In this document: piece after piece, positions 42,484 to 49,877 of the stretch
Numbering within the stretch: the stretch's first letter is position 1
Layout of the letters: the number at the start of each line of letters is the position of its first letter
Assembly (NCBI GenBank): GCA_051955535.1
Contig: JBQCGP010000085.1
Coordinates: forward strand, 65,663-129,662
DNA from: 13-2-20CM-68-14 sp051955535
Lineage (GTDB): Bacteria; Actinomycetota; Thermoleophilia; Gaiellales; Gaiellaceae
Length of the DNA stretch: 64,000 bases
Reading direction: 5' to 3'
Translations under genes and position numbers: made by a program
The notes under the pieces: generated by a model
Told to the model about the DNA's origin: nothing
Databases searched by the model: none
Seen by the model: the letters and a program-made list of their open reading frames with translations, nothing else

Positions 42484-43278
42484 GTGTCCCTGAGCGACGC
42501 GCTGCTCGAGCTGCAGGACTTGACCGAGCGGCTGCGGAGCGACTGTCCGTGGGACCGCGAGCAGACGGCGCGGACGATCGTGCCGCACACGGTGGAAGAG
42601 GCTTACGAGGTCGCGGATGCCGCCGAGCGCGGCGACGACGACAAGCTCCGCGACGAGCTTGGTGACCTGCTCTTCCAGGTCTACTTCCTCTCACTGCTGC
42701 TGGCCGAGCGCGGCGAGGGCGACCTCGAGCAGGTGGCTCGCGGCATCCACGCAAAGCTGGTCGCCAGGCACCCGCACGTCTTCGGCGAGGTCGAGGCGCG
42801 GACGGCCGGGCGCGTGCGCGAGAACTGGGAGCGGCTCAAGCGTGAGCAGGAGGGCCGCGAGGGCATCTTCCACGACGTGCCGGCCAACCTGCCTTCGCCG
42901 ATCTACGCGCGCAAGATCCAGCGCCGCGCGGCCGCGGTCGGCTTCGAATACCCGGACGCAGCCGGCGCGCTCGGGGATCTCGAGGAGGAGCTCGGCGAGC
43001 TGAAAGGGGCGATCGAGGCCGGGGGAGTGCGGCCGGCCGAGACCGAGCCGGACGCCGGGGTCTCCGGCGAGGTCGGCGACGTCCTGTTTGCCGCCGTGAA
43101 CGTCGCCCGCCATCTCAACGTCGACCCCGAGCTCGCGCTTCGGACCGTGAGTGACCGGTTCGTGGCCCGCGTCGAAGAGGCCGAACGACTGGCAGCGGGC
43201 GACGGGCACCAGTTCGGCGCCCTGTCCCTCGCCGACCAGGACAGCTACTTCGACCGAGCCAAGGAGACGACTGGGTGA
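42484..43278 (+). CDS. mazG: Nucleoside triphosphate pyrophosphohydrolase MazG
   Basis: The protein has 264 residues from GTG 42484. Two MazG repeats are visible. The N-terminal one has LRSDCPWDREQTARTI and the metal motif EEAYEVADAAERGDDDKLRD followed by ELGDLLFQV. The C-terminal one has YPDAAGALGDLEEELGEL and SGEVGDVLFAAVNVARHL. It removes pyrophosphate from NTPs or dNTPs, a house-cleaning role. A mfd-mazG-eno order is typical of many bacteria; here prsA intervenes. Confidence 0.94.
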   Translation: MSLSDALLELQDLTERLRSDCPWDREQTARTIVPHTVEEAYEVADAAERGDDDKLRDELGDLLFQVYFLSLLLAERGEGDLEQVARGIHAKLVARHPHVFGEVEARTAGRVRENWERLKREQEGREGIFHDVPANLPSPIYARKIQRRAAAVGFEYPDAAGALGDLEEELGELKGAIEAGGVRPAETEPDAGVSGEVGDVLFAAVNVARHLNVDPELALRTVSDRFVARVEEAERLAAGDGHQFGALSLADQDSYFDRAKETTG

Positions 43279-43360
43279 GCGCGATCGCTGCGCTACGCGC
43301 CCTGGTCAGACGCGACAGAATTCTCTGCGTCGTCGGCGTGTCGCGGCCGCGGAGCCGAAC

Positions 43361-44632
43361 GTGAGCCGGATTCTCGCTGTTGGTGCCCGCCAGATCTTCG
43401 ACTCTCGCGGCAACCCGACCGTGGAGGTCGACGTGCGGCTCGAGTCGGGCGCCTTCGGCCATGCCGCGGTCCCGTCGGGTGCCTCGACCGGCGCGCACGA
43501 GGCGGTCGAGCTCCGCGACGGTGGCGAGGCCTACGGCGGCAAGGGTGTCACGACCGCGGTCGCGAACGTCCGGGGCGAGATCGCCGCCGCGGTTCGCGGA
43601 CGCGATTGCTTCGACCAGGCCGGGCTCGACGCGGCGATGGCCGACCTCGACGGCACGGCGAACAAACGTCGTCTGGGCGCAAACGCGATCCTCGGCGTCT
43701 CGCTGGCCACGGCGAAGGCGGCTGCCGCCGAACGGGGCGTCTCGCTCTTCCGGTATCTCGGCGGCGAAGAAGCTGCGAGGCTGCCGGTGCCGATGATGAA
43801 CGTGATCAACGGCGGCCTGCACGCGGACAACTCGATCGACTTGCAGGAGTTCATGATCGTTCCGGTCGGCGCCGACAGCTTCGGCGAAGCGATGCGGATC
43901 GGCTCGGAGGTCTACCACTCGCTCAAGCGCGTGCTGCACGACCGCGGTCTGTCGACCGGTGTCGGCGACGAGGGCGGCTTCGCGCCCGATCTCGAGTCGA
44001 GCGAGGCGGCGATCGATGCGATCCTGGAGGCGGCTGACGCCGCCGGTCATCAGGAGCGCGTCGCGATCGCGCTCGACCCTGCGACGAGCGAGGTCTACAA
44101 CGACGGCGTCTATCGGTTCGAAGGGCGCGAGCTCCCGAGCGCGGAGATGCCGGGCTTCTGGTCGGAGCTCGTCGAGCGCTACCCGATCGTCTCTCTCGAG
44201 GACCCGCTCGCCGAGGACGATTGGGACGGCTGGGCCCAGCTGACGGAGGAGCTCGGCGACCGCGTCCAGCTTGTCGGCGACGACATCTTCGTCACGAACG
44301 TCGAGCGACTCCGCGACGGGATCGACCGCCGTGCTGCCAACTCGATCCTCGTCAAGGTCAACCAGATCGGGACGATCACGGAGACCGCCGAGGCGCTCTC
44401 GCTCGCGAGCGCGAACGGTTACACGGCCGTCATGTCGCACCGGTCCGGTGAGACCGAGGACGCGACGATCGCCGATCTCGCAGTCGCCTACGGCACCGGT
44501 CAGATCAAGACCGGCGCGCCGGCGCGGAGCGACCGCGTGGCGAAGTACAACCAGCTGCTCCGCATCGAGGAGGAGCTTGCGACGCAGGCGAGGTATCCCG
44601 GGTGGAGCGCGTTTCCCAGGTTCTCAAGGTGA
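43361..44632 (+). CDS. eno: Enolase
   Basis: The protein has 423 residues from GTG 43361; upstream codons are shadow of the mazG gap. Typical blocks: ARQIFDSRGNPTVEVDVRL, PSGASTGAHEAVELRDG, VPMMNVINGGLHADNSIDLQ followed by EFMIVPVGA, GDEGGFAPDL, LEDPLAEDDWDGW, NSILVKVNQIGTITETAEAL and SHRSGETEDATIADLAVA. It converts 2-phosphoglycerate to phosphoenolpyruvate. The catalytic Lys and metal ligands are present. Confidence 0.97.
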   Translation: MSRILAVGARQIFDSRGNPTVEVDVRLESGAFGHAAVPSGASTGAHEAVELRDGGEAYGGKGVTTAVANVRGEIAAAVRGRDCFDQAGLDAAMADLDGTANKRRLGANAILGVSLATAKAAAAERGVSLFRYLGGEEAARLPVPMMNVINGGLHADNSIDLQEFMIVPVGADSFGEAMRIGSEVYHSLKRVLHDRGLSTGVGDEGGFAPDLESSEAAIDAILEAADAAGHQERVAIALDPATSEVYNDGVYRFEGRELPSAEMPGFWSELVERYPIVSLEDPLAEDDWDGWAQLTEELGDRVQLVGDDIFVTNVERLRDGIDRRAANSILVKVNQIGTITETAEALSLASANGYTAVMSHRSGETEDATIADLAVAYGTGQIKTGAPARSDRVAKYNQLLRIEEELATQARYPGWSAFPRFSR

Positions 44633-44677
44633 TTCGCGGGGAAACCTCCCGGTTCCCCCGAAACCCCCTCCACTGGT

Positions 44678-44760
44678 CCGCTTCGCGGACAGGCGCTACG
44701 CGCCGGTCGGCCTCTCCTCGCACTCGGCGCTAAACCGACGCGCGGCGTGCGCCGAAAAAA
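44678..44760. repeat. Cluster of hairpins in the eno-pyk gap, possibly a decayed Family A element
   Basis: The 177-base gap holds GTCCGC-TTC-GCGGAC (44678-44692), then GGCGC-TAC-GCGCC. A GC-rich palindromic stretch around CTAAACCGAC follows, then GCGCGGCGTGCGC and a run of six A. The order (palindrome, second stem, CTAAACC tail) resembles the Family A plan but the stems are poorly kept. The first hairpin may terminate eno transcription. I see no gene here. Confidence 0.4.
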
Positions 44761-44809
44761 GAGAGGTGGAGAGGCCGGCGAGTCGAAAGCCGGAGCTAGC
44801 CTAGGAACG

Positions 44810-46225
44810 ATGGCTGCGCACCCTACGCGGAGAACGAAGATCGTGGCCACCATCGGGCCGGCCAGCGGCACCGCCGAGGGCGTCCGGGCGCTCGTCGAGG
44901 CAGGCATGGACGCTGCTCGCCTCAACCTCTCGCACGGCAGCCGCGACGAGCACGCTGAGCGCGCTCGCCTCGTGCGCGAGACAGAGGCCAAGCTCGGCCG
45001 CCCGCTCGCCCTGATCGCCGACTTGCAGGGACCGAAGCTCCGGATCGGCGAGCTTCCCGGACCGGTGATGTTGAGGTCCGGCGAGGACGTCGCCGTCGTC
45101 GGCAAGGAAAGCACCCGAGATGGCGAGCTGCCGGTGCTGCCCGCGGTGATCGGCGAGGTCCTCCAGCCTGGCCACGAGGTGCTGATCGACGACGGTCTCG
45201 TCCGGCTGCGGGTCGAGCGCGTCAAGCGCGGCCGCGCCGAGTGCCTCGTTCTCACCGGCGGCCTCGTCAGCAGCCACAAGGGGGTCAACGTCCCCGGCGT
45301 TCCGGTCCCGATCCCGTCGCTGACCCGCAAGGACATGGACGACCTCGAGTTCGCGCTGACGCTCGACGTCGACTACGTCGCGCTCTCCTTCGTGCGGTCG
45401 GCGGCTGACGTACGCGACTTGAAGGACTTGATCCACCAGGCCGGGTCGCCGGCGCACGTGATCGCGAAAATCGAAAAGGCGGAGGCGGTCGATGCCCTGC
45501 CCGCGGTGCTCGAGGAGGCCGACGCGGTGATGGTGGCTCGTGGCGACCTCGGAGTCGAGATCGGCCCGGAGCTCGTGCCGCTCCTCCAGAAGCGGATCAT
45601 CATCGCTTCGCTCGACCAGGGGAAGCCCGTGATCACGGCGACGCAGATGCTCGAGACGATGATCCACCAGCCCGAGCCAACGCGCGCGGAGGCGAGCGAC
45701 GTCGCCAACGCGATCCTTGACGGAACCTCGGCGCTGATGCTCTCCGGCGAGACGGCGGTCGGCGACTACCCGATCGAGTCGGTGGCCACGATGGCGCGGA
45801 TCGCCCGCGCCGTCGAGCCCAGCCTCGGTTACCGACACCAGCTGCCGGAGGCCGAGGAACAGCCGACCGTCGGCCAGGCCATGTCGAACGGGGCGTGCGA
45901 CCTCGCCGAGGTCCTCCGGGCAGCCGCGATCCTCGTCCCCACCTTCAGCGGCCGGACGGCGTCCGCGGTCGCGCGTTTGCGTCCCCGCCGTTCCGTCCTC
46001 GGGCTCACGCACCACGAATACGCATGGCGGCAGATGGCGATCGAGTGGGGCGTCATCCCGTTGCGCATTCCGGAGTGCGCCGACGTCGAGGAGTTGTGGG
46101 AGCGCTCGGTCGCGGCGGCGCGAGACGCCGGAGTAGTTGAGGTCGGCGACCGCGTCGTGATCACGGCGGGCACCGCCGTCAACATCGCCGGCTCGACGAA
46201 CGTGATCAAGGTCGAGACCGTCTAG
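44810..46225 (+). CDS. pyk: Pyruvate kinase
   Basis: The protein has 471 residues from ATG 44810, 7 bases after TAGCCT; the upstream 21 codons in frame are shadow. Signatures: TKIVATIGPASGTAEGVRAL, ARLNLSHGSRDEHAER, the catalytic Lys in HVIAKIEKAEAVDALPAVLE, MVARGDLGVEIGPELVPLLQ, and TATQMLETMIHQPEPTRAEA followed by SDVANAILDGT. It makes pyruvate and ATP from phosphoenolpyruvate, the step after enolase, so two consecutive glycolytic enzymes are adjacent. Confidence 0.97.
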   Translation: MAAHPTRRTKIVATIGPASGTAEGVRALVEAGMDAARLNLSHGSRDEHAERARLVRETEAKLGRPLALIADLQGPKLRIGELPGPVMLRSGEDVAVVGKESTRDGELPVLPAVIGEVLQPGHEVLIDDGLVRLRVERVKRGRAECLVLTGGLVSSHKGVNVPGVPVPIPSLTRKDMDDLEFALTLDVDYVALSFVRSAADVRDLKDLIHQAGSPAHVIAKIEKAEAVDALPAVLEEADAVMVARGDLGVEIGPELVPLLQKRIIIASLDQGKPVITATQMLETMIHQPEPTRAEASDVANAILDGTSALMLSGETAVGDYPIESVATMARIARAVEPSLGYRHQLPEAEEQPTVGQAMSNGACDLAEVLRAAAILVPTFSGRTASAVARLRPRRSVLGLTHHEYAWRQMAIEWGVIPLRIPECADVEELWERSVAAARDAGVVEVGDRVVITAGTAVNIAGSTNVIKVETV

Positions 46226-46235
46226 AGCCGCCTAA

Positions 46236-46269
46236 GCAGGACCGGGCGGTCCTCGCGCGAACTCGCGCC
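46236..46269. other. Two small tandem hairpins between pyk and the ftsB-like gene
   Basis: AGGACC-GGGC-GGTCCT (46236-46251) and GCGCGA-ACT-CGCGC (about 46256-46269) fill the 46-base gap. No T run follows, so a terminator is uncertain. The second hairpin would mask the region just before the next start codon. Confidence 0.35.
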
Positions 46270-46271
46270 CC

Positions 46272-46616
46272 ATGGCTGCTGCGAAGAAGACGCGCCGCCG
46301 CCCGCGGCGCGGCGTCCTGGTGCGCCGCTGGCTCGGAGTCGGCGCGCTTTGTCTGGTCGCGCTCCTCTACTACCGGCCCCTGCGCACTTACGTGGACACG
46401 AGGGACACCCTTGCCAGCCGCTCCGCGCAGGTGAAGAGCCTCCGCGACGAGCGACAGCGGCTCCAGCGCAAACTCGCCGACGCGACTGGAGATGCCGCCC
46501 TCGTTCGGGAGGCCCGCCGCCTCGGCCTCGTCAAGTCGGGCGAGCGGCTCTTCATCGTCAAGGGCGCCGGGGCCTGGGAGCAGGCTCGACGTACCATCCG
46601 GCGGCATGGACGATGA
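46272..46616 (+). CDS. FtsB/DivIC-type cell division protein
   Basis: The protein has 114 residues. A basic N-terminus (KKTRRRPRRGVLVRR) is followed by one membrane segment (WLGVGALCLVALLYY) and a periplasmic coiled coil (RDTLASRSAQVKSLRDERQR, then LQRKLADATGD). It ends in the DivIC-like EARRLGLVKSGERLFIVKG. It would join FtsL and FtsQ in the divisome. In actinobacteria it usually follows eno directly and precedes DUF501; here pyk lies between. Confidence 0.85.
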   Translation: MAAAKKTRRRPRRGVLVRRWLGVGALCLVALLYYRPLRTYVDTRDTLASRSAQVKSLRDERQRLQRKLADATGDAALVREARRLGLVKSGERLFIVKGAGAWEQARRTIRRHGR

Positions 46617-47064
46617 GGCCGTCGTCGCACGTCAACTCGGCCGTCCGCCGCGCGCATTTCGGCGCGTAGTCGTCCGCTGCCCGTACGGCCGCCCGGCCGT
46701 GACCGAGCAGTGGCCGCGCAACGTCGACGGCGCTCCGTTCCCGACGACCTACTACCTGACCTGCCCCCAGCTGGTCGCGAGGATCTCGCGGCTCGAGGCT
46801 GAGGGCGGCGTCGACCGTTGGACGCAGGCCGTCCACGAAAGCCCGACGCTGCGCGCCAGCCTGGACGTTGCGAACGCCGAGCAGCAGGCCCTTCGTCCCG
46901 AGATCCCCGGCGGGATCGGCGGCTCGAGGCGAGCTGGCAGCCTCAAGTGCCTGCACGCCCATGCCGCCTTCGCCCTAGCGCGGCCCGGCTACGAGCTCGG
47001 CGAGCGGATCCTCGACGAGCTCGACGACCTCTGGCCGGATTCAGGTTGCTGCACCGCGGATTAG
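46606..47064 (+). CDS. DUF501 family protein
   Basis: The protein has 152 residues from ATG 46606, overlapping the ftsB-like gene by 11 bases; TACCAT lies 8 bases upstream. Family marks: RQLGRPPRAFRRVVVRCPYG, PFPTTYYLTCPQLVARISRL, then ESPTLRASLDVANAEQQ and the C-terminal SLKCLHAHAAFALARPGYEL. Function unknown; the gene is a steady partner of ftsB in actinobacteria. Its TAG stop is the first triplet of the Family B element that follows. Confidence 0.9.
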   Translation: MDDEAVVARQLGRPPRAFRRVVVRCPYGRPAVTEQWPRNVDGAPFPTTYYLTCPQLVARISRLEAEGGVDRWTQAVHESPTLRASLDVANAEQQALRPEIPGGIGGSRRAGSLKCLHAHAAFALARPGYELGERILDELDDLWPDSGCCTAD

Positions 47065-47227
47065 TGCCCCTTCCGGCAATAGTCAGTGCATTTCTGGCGG
47101 CGCCTTGCGCCGGCAGGCGGCGTCCTCAGTCGCGCCCATATCTACGGATATGGACGCTCCCTGCGTCCTTGCCTGGCGACCCCAGTCACTCGCCAGAAAC
47201 GCGTGACCATTACCGGAACGGGCACTA
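47062..47227. repeat. Family B palindromic element, full-length copy 2 (166 bp)
   Basis: Ends: TAGTGCCCCTTCCGGCAAT pairs with the complement of ATTACCGGAACGGGCACTA in 17 of 19 positions. A second helix uses TTTCTGGCG with CGCCAGAAA. The core has GCGTCCTCAGTCGCGCC (47120-47136), a perfect inner hairpin CATATC-TACG-GATATG (47137-47152) and GACGCTCCCTGCGTCCTTG (47153-47171). The core copies that at 24934-24985 base for base outside the inner hairpin, where pairing is kept by compensatory changes. The initial TAG is the DUF501 stop codon. Confidence 0.8.
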
Positions 47228-47240
47228 GTCTCGTCTCGCA

Positions 47241-47555
47241 ATGCCCATCGCCCTCGACCAGACCCGCCGCGAGTGGGAGCATGGACAGGCCCGGTTCCAG
47301 CGCGAGCTACGCGAGGCGCAGCGGCCCGAGGCCGTGCGGTCGGAGCTTGACGCCGTCACCGCGGCTCTGCGGCGTCGGATCGGGCAGAGCTTCAGCATGA
47401 CGGAGCTGGCCAATCTCTATGCGACGGCCGACGATTGGGCGCGCGAGGCGGTCGCGGAGACCGATCCGGCGAGCGGGTGGCCGCGGCGGCTCGCCACCGT
47501 CACCGAGGCCGCCTTCCATTTCTACTCGCGCGGAGCGGTTGACTACGAGCCGTGA
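47241..47555 (+). CDS. Hypothetical protein (104 residues)
   Basis: The product is a helical, charged protein (TRREWEHGQARFQRELREAQ; SELDAVTAALRRRIGQSFSM), then TELANLYATADDWAREAVAE, with no membrane segment or cysteine. It starts ATG 9 bases after TAGTCT at the right edge of the Family B element. Its stop overlaps the next small gene by 4 bases (GTGA), so both are probably co-transcribed. Family not recognised; similar proteins occur as conserved hypotheticals in actinobacteria. Confidence 0.62.
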   Translation: MPIALDQTRREWEHGQARFQRELREAQRPEAVRSELDAVTAALRRRIGQSFSMTELANLYATADDWAREAVAETDPASGWPRRLATVTEAAFHFYSRGAVDYEP

Positions 47556-47746
47556 CGACGACCTCGACCCGCCGCCGCCCGAAACGCCGCTCGACTCGCA
47601 AGACCATCGTGGTCGCGATCGGAGTCGTGGTCGCCTTCGCCCTCGGTGTCGCACTCGGCCAGGCATTGCACGACAACCCGCGGCCGGGCGGCGTGCAGAC
47701 GACGTTGCGGACCCTGCCGCCGCTCACCGAGACGTCCGGAGGTTAG
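47552..47746 (+). CDS. Small single-pass membrane protein (64 residues)
   Basis: Starts GTG in a GTGA overlap. A very basic N-terminus (TRRRPKRRSTRKT) is followed by one membrane segment (IVVAIGVVVAFALGVALG) and a short Pro/Thr-rich outside tail (RPGGVQTTLRTLPPLTET). It looks like a type II anchored peptide. Partner of the preceding gene; no known function. Confidence 0.6.
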   Translation: MTTTSTRRRPKRRSTRKTIVVAIGVVVAFALGVALGQALHDNPRPGGVQTTLRTLPPLTETSGG

Positions 47747-47763
47747 AAAGCTTCAACTTTGGG

Positions 47764-47769
47764 TAACTT
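47764..47769 (+). promoter_or_regulatory. -10 hexamer TAACTT inside a small dyad, leaderless spacing to GTG 47776
   Basis: TAACTT is followed by six bases and the GTG of the HTH-receiver gene. It lies within AGAAAG-N16-CTTTCT and contains a direct repeat AACTTT-GGGT-AACTTT, which could bind the regulator itself. Confidence 0.4.
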
Positions 47770-47775
47770 TCTCCG

Positions 47776-48369
47776 GTGGCGCGGCGCGAATTCCCGGGTA
47801 GGCGTGCCCCGGGCAGCGAGCCCGACTGGCTGACGCTGGGCCAGGCGGCGAAGTACCTCGGTGTAGCACAGAGCACGATTCGCAAATGGTCCGACCAGGG
47901 CCGCGTCCCCGCCTTCTATACACCCGGCGGGCACCGTCGCTACCGGCGCCAGGACCTCGACAACTTCCTGAATCGCTCCGGTCCCGGCGGTGCCGCGCAG
48001 CAGGGGCCGGTTGTCTTGATCGTCGACGACGATGAGCGCGTCCGCGAGTACGTGCGGGTGAATCTCGAGATGGAGGGTTACACGGTCCGCGAGGCCGGCA
48101 GCGCCGAGGAAGGGCTGGACGTGCTGGAGGAGGTGTCGCCGAACCTCGTCCTGCTCGACGTGATGATGCCCGAGGTGGACGGCTGGGAGATGCTGCGGCG
48201 GGTCCGCGAGCGCCACGGGATCGACGCGATCCCGGTCGTCATGTTCAGCGGGAAGGTCGACGAGGACACTGCCGGAGAGGCGGCGGCGCGCGGTGCCCAG
48301 GGCTTCCTCGGTAAGCCTTTCGATCCGCAGCAGCTGGTCGAGCACGCGAAGAAGCTGCTCCCCGCCTGA
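47776..48369 (+). CDS. BldC-like helix-turn-helix fused to a response-regulator receiver domain
   Basis: The protein has 197 residues. Residues 18-66 are a MerR/excisionase-type DNA-binding domain (WLTLGQAAKYLGVAQSTIRK, then PGGHRRYRRQDLDNFL). Residues 78-197 are a receiver: acidic pocket DDD at 84-86, phospho-acceptor D128 in LVLLDVMMPEVDGW, and Lys180 in GFLGKPFD. The order HTH then receiver is the reverse of ordinary response regulators. No kinase is adjacent. It starts GTG 47776 with TAACTT six bases upstream. Confidence 0.88.
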   Translation: MARREFPGRRAPGSEPDWLTLGQAAKYLGVAQSTIRKWSDQGRVPAFYTPGGHRRYRRQDLDNFLNRSGPGGAAQQGPVVLIVDDDERVREYVRVNLEMEGYTVREAGSAEEGLDVLEEVSPNLVLLDVMMPEVDGWEMLRRVRERHGIDAIPVVMFSGKVDEDTAGEAAARGAQGFLGKPFDPQQLVEHAKKLLPA

Positions 48370-48902
48370 TCTCTGCAGACAAGCATCTCGAGCGCTGGGT
48401 CGTCCACCACCGCGCGGGCTGGCTCAACCCGGTATTCGAAGGGCTGTCGTGGGTCGGTGGCCAGGGGTTCGTCTGGCTGGCGATCGCCGCCGTGCTGGCG
48501 CTCCTTTGGCGCCGCCCGTGGCTGTTCTTCGAAGTCGCGCTTGCCGACCTCGCCGGCCAGCTGACCTCGCTCGGGCTCAAGCAGGGCATCGGCCGGGAAC
48601 GCCCCAACGTCGCCTACGCCGAGCCGAAGCCGCTCGTCCACGCGCCTCATGACGGCTCCTTTCCCTCCGGCCACGCGACGGTCAGCTTCGCCTGTGCGAC
48701 CGTGCTGTCGTTCTACGCTCCACGCGCGGCGCCCGCCTTCTTCGTCCTCGCCGCGGCGATCGCGTGGTCGCGCGTTTACGTCGGCGTTCATTACCCGCTC
48801 GATGTCCTCGGCGGCGCCGTGCTCGGTGTCGGTATCGCTATAGCTCTTCGCTGGCTGACAGGAGCCCTGCGCCGATCAAGGCCAGCGACGCGAGCAGGCT
48901 GA
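48366..48902 (+). CDS. PAP2-superfamily phosphatase (lipid phosphatase type)
   Basis: The protein has about 178 residues. The coding frame clearly extends upstream of the first ATG/GTG (GTG 48492), and the conserved sequence begins at the stop of the preceding gene; CTG 48366 in a CTGA overlap is the likeliest start. All three PAP2 motifs are canonical: K-x6-RP (KQGIGRERP), PSGH, and SR-x5-H-x3-D (SRVYVGVHYPLDV). About four or five membrane segments. It probably removes phosphate from undecaprenyl pyrophosphate or phosphatidate; substrate not determinable. Confidence 0.82.
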   Translation: MISADKHLERWVVHHRAGWLNPVFEGLSWVGGQGFVWLAIAAVLALLWRRPWLFFEVALADLAGQLTSLGLKQGIGRERPNVAYAEPKPLVHAPHDGSFPSGHATVSFACATVLSFYAPRAAPAFFVLAAAIAWSRVYVGVHYPLDVLGGAVLGVGIAIALRWLTGALRRSRPATRAG

Positions 48903-49239
48903 TCCAGATCCCGATCCCACGACCGCTCGCGGGCAGGAACTCGTCCGGGATCGAGATCAGACGGATCAGGACGAAGATCGTCGAGAGCGAGCCGAGTGCG
49001 ATCACCACCAGGCTTTCCGGAATGCTCGGGGGCAGCTCGATCCCGGTCTCTCGCAGGGCGACGAGCGCGATCGCGGCCAGGCCGATGAAGAAGACGAGCT
49101 TGCCGAGCGTGCCCGTGTGCCAGCCGATCACGGCGATCGTCGGCCCGACCGATCCGGAGCCGGCGTACCAGTCGGTAAAGGCCGAGATGCTGAGGACGAG
49201 TCCAGCGATCCACGTGGCTCGCGCGCCGACCGTCGTCAT
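48838..49239 (-). CDS. Four-helix membrane protein, unknown
   Basis: The protein has 133 residues from ATG 49239; GTG 49317 would add 26 residues. Four hydrophobic segments are visible (WIAGLVLSISAFTDWYAG, LVFFIGLAAIALVAL, SLVVIALGSLSTIFVLIRLI, IWISLLASLALIGAGLL). The pattern is seen in many actinobacterial conserved hypothetical membrane proteins. It converges with the PAP2 gene and overlaps it by 65 bases. Confidence 0.6.
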   Translation of the reverse strand: MTTVGARATWIAGLVLSISAFTDWYAGSGSVGPTIAVIGWHTGTLGKLVFFIGLAAIALVALRETGIELPPSIPESLVVIALGSLSTIFVLIRLISIPDEFLPASGRGIGIWISLLASLALIGAGLLSASEEL

Positions 49240-49376
49240 GCTGCCCGGAAGTGCCGGCGCTCGGCCCGCCGGCCTTCGGCTTACGCCGCCCTGGGGGAGG
49301 GGTTCCTCGGTGGCCACGGTGGAAGTATGGGCATCTTCATGGTTAGATTCACGTGTTGCCGAATCAGGGGGTCGGG

Positions 49377-49613
49377 ATGACGGCATCCCGGAAACGTTCG
49401 ACCACAGCCGCCGGTGGCGATGAGAGGCCTCTCCTGGCCGCCGGCGATCACGCAAAAGGTGAGTACCGCTGCGTGGATTGCGGCCAGACGGTCACGGTCT
49501 GCCGCGAGCTCAAGCCGTGCCCGATGTGCGGTTGCGAGTCCTGGGAGGCAGTCGCTTGGAGCCCCTTCGGCCGTGCGGTCGAGACCGCGGCGGTCGAGAC
49601 GCGCCTCCATTAG
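49377..49613 (+). CDS. Small zinc-ribbon protein
   Basis: The protein has 78 residues from ATG 49377, which has GGGGGTCGGG just upstream; GTG 49353 is an alternative. The centre has a rubredoxin-like ribbon: YRCVDCGQTVTVCRELKPCP followed by MCGCESWEAV, with two CxxC pairs. This resembles the zinc-ribbon low-redox-potential proteins of unknown role. Stop overlaps the convergent gene stop by 4 bases. Confidence 0.62.
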   Translation: MTASRKRSTTAAGGDERPLLAAGDHAKGEYRCVDCGQTVTVCRELKPCPMCGCESWEAVAWSPFGRAVETAAVETRLH

Positions 49614-49840
49614 AGCCCGAACAGCCGCTGCACCTCGTGCCACATCGCGATGCTCAGGTAGACGCTGAGCGCGATCAGGGCGATGACGATCAGCCAGAAG
49701 CGGACGCTGGCGGCCCGGCGGTCGCGTGTGCGGCGCTGGCGGGCCTGACGCTTCGCGCGCTGCCTGCGGTACTCCCGCTGGACGCTGCCAGAGTCGTAGA
49801 CCGGGACGTCGGGCGGCGTCTTCCGGGCGGGCTCCGCCAT
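49610..49840 (-). CDS. Small protein with a C-terminal membrane anchor (76 residues)
   Basis: Starts ATG 49840. A basic, polar N-terminal part (REYRRQRAKRQARQRRTRDR) is followed by one C-terminal membrane segment (FWLIVIALIALSVYLSIAMW), with only ten residues beyond it, so it resembles a tail-anchored protein. The long open frame extending upstream on the same strand lies antisense to the phosphatase gene and is not coding. Unknown family. Confidence 0.6.
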   Translation of the reverse strand: MAEPARKTPPDVPVYDSGSVQREYRRQRAKRQARQRRTRDRRAASVRFWLIVIALIALSVYLSIAMWHEVQRLFGL

Positions 49841-49877
49841 CCGCGGAAGTCTAGAGGCGATACTTCTCGCGGGGGCG

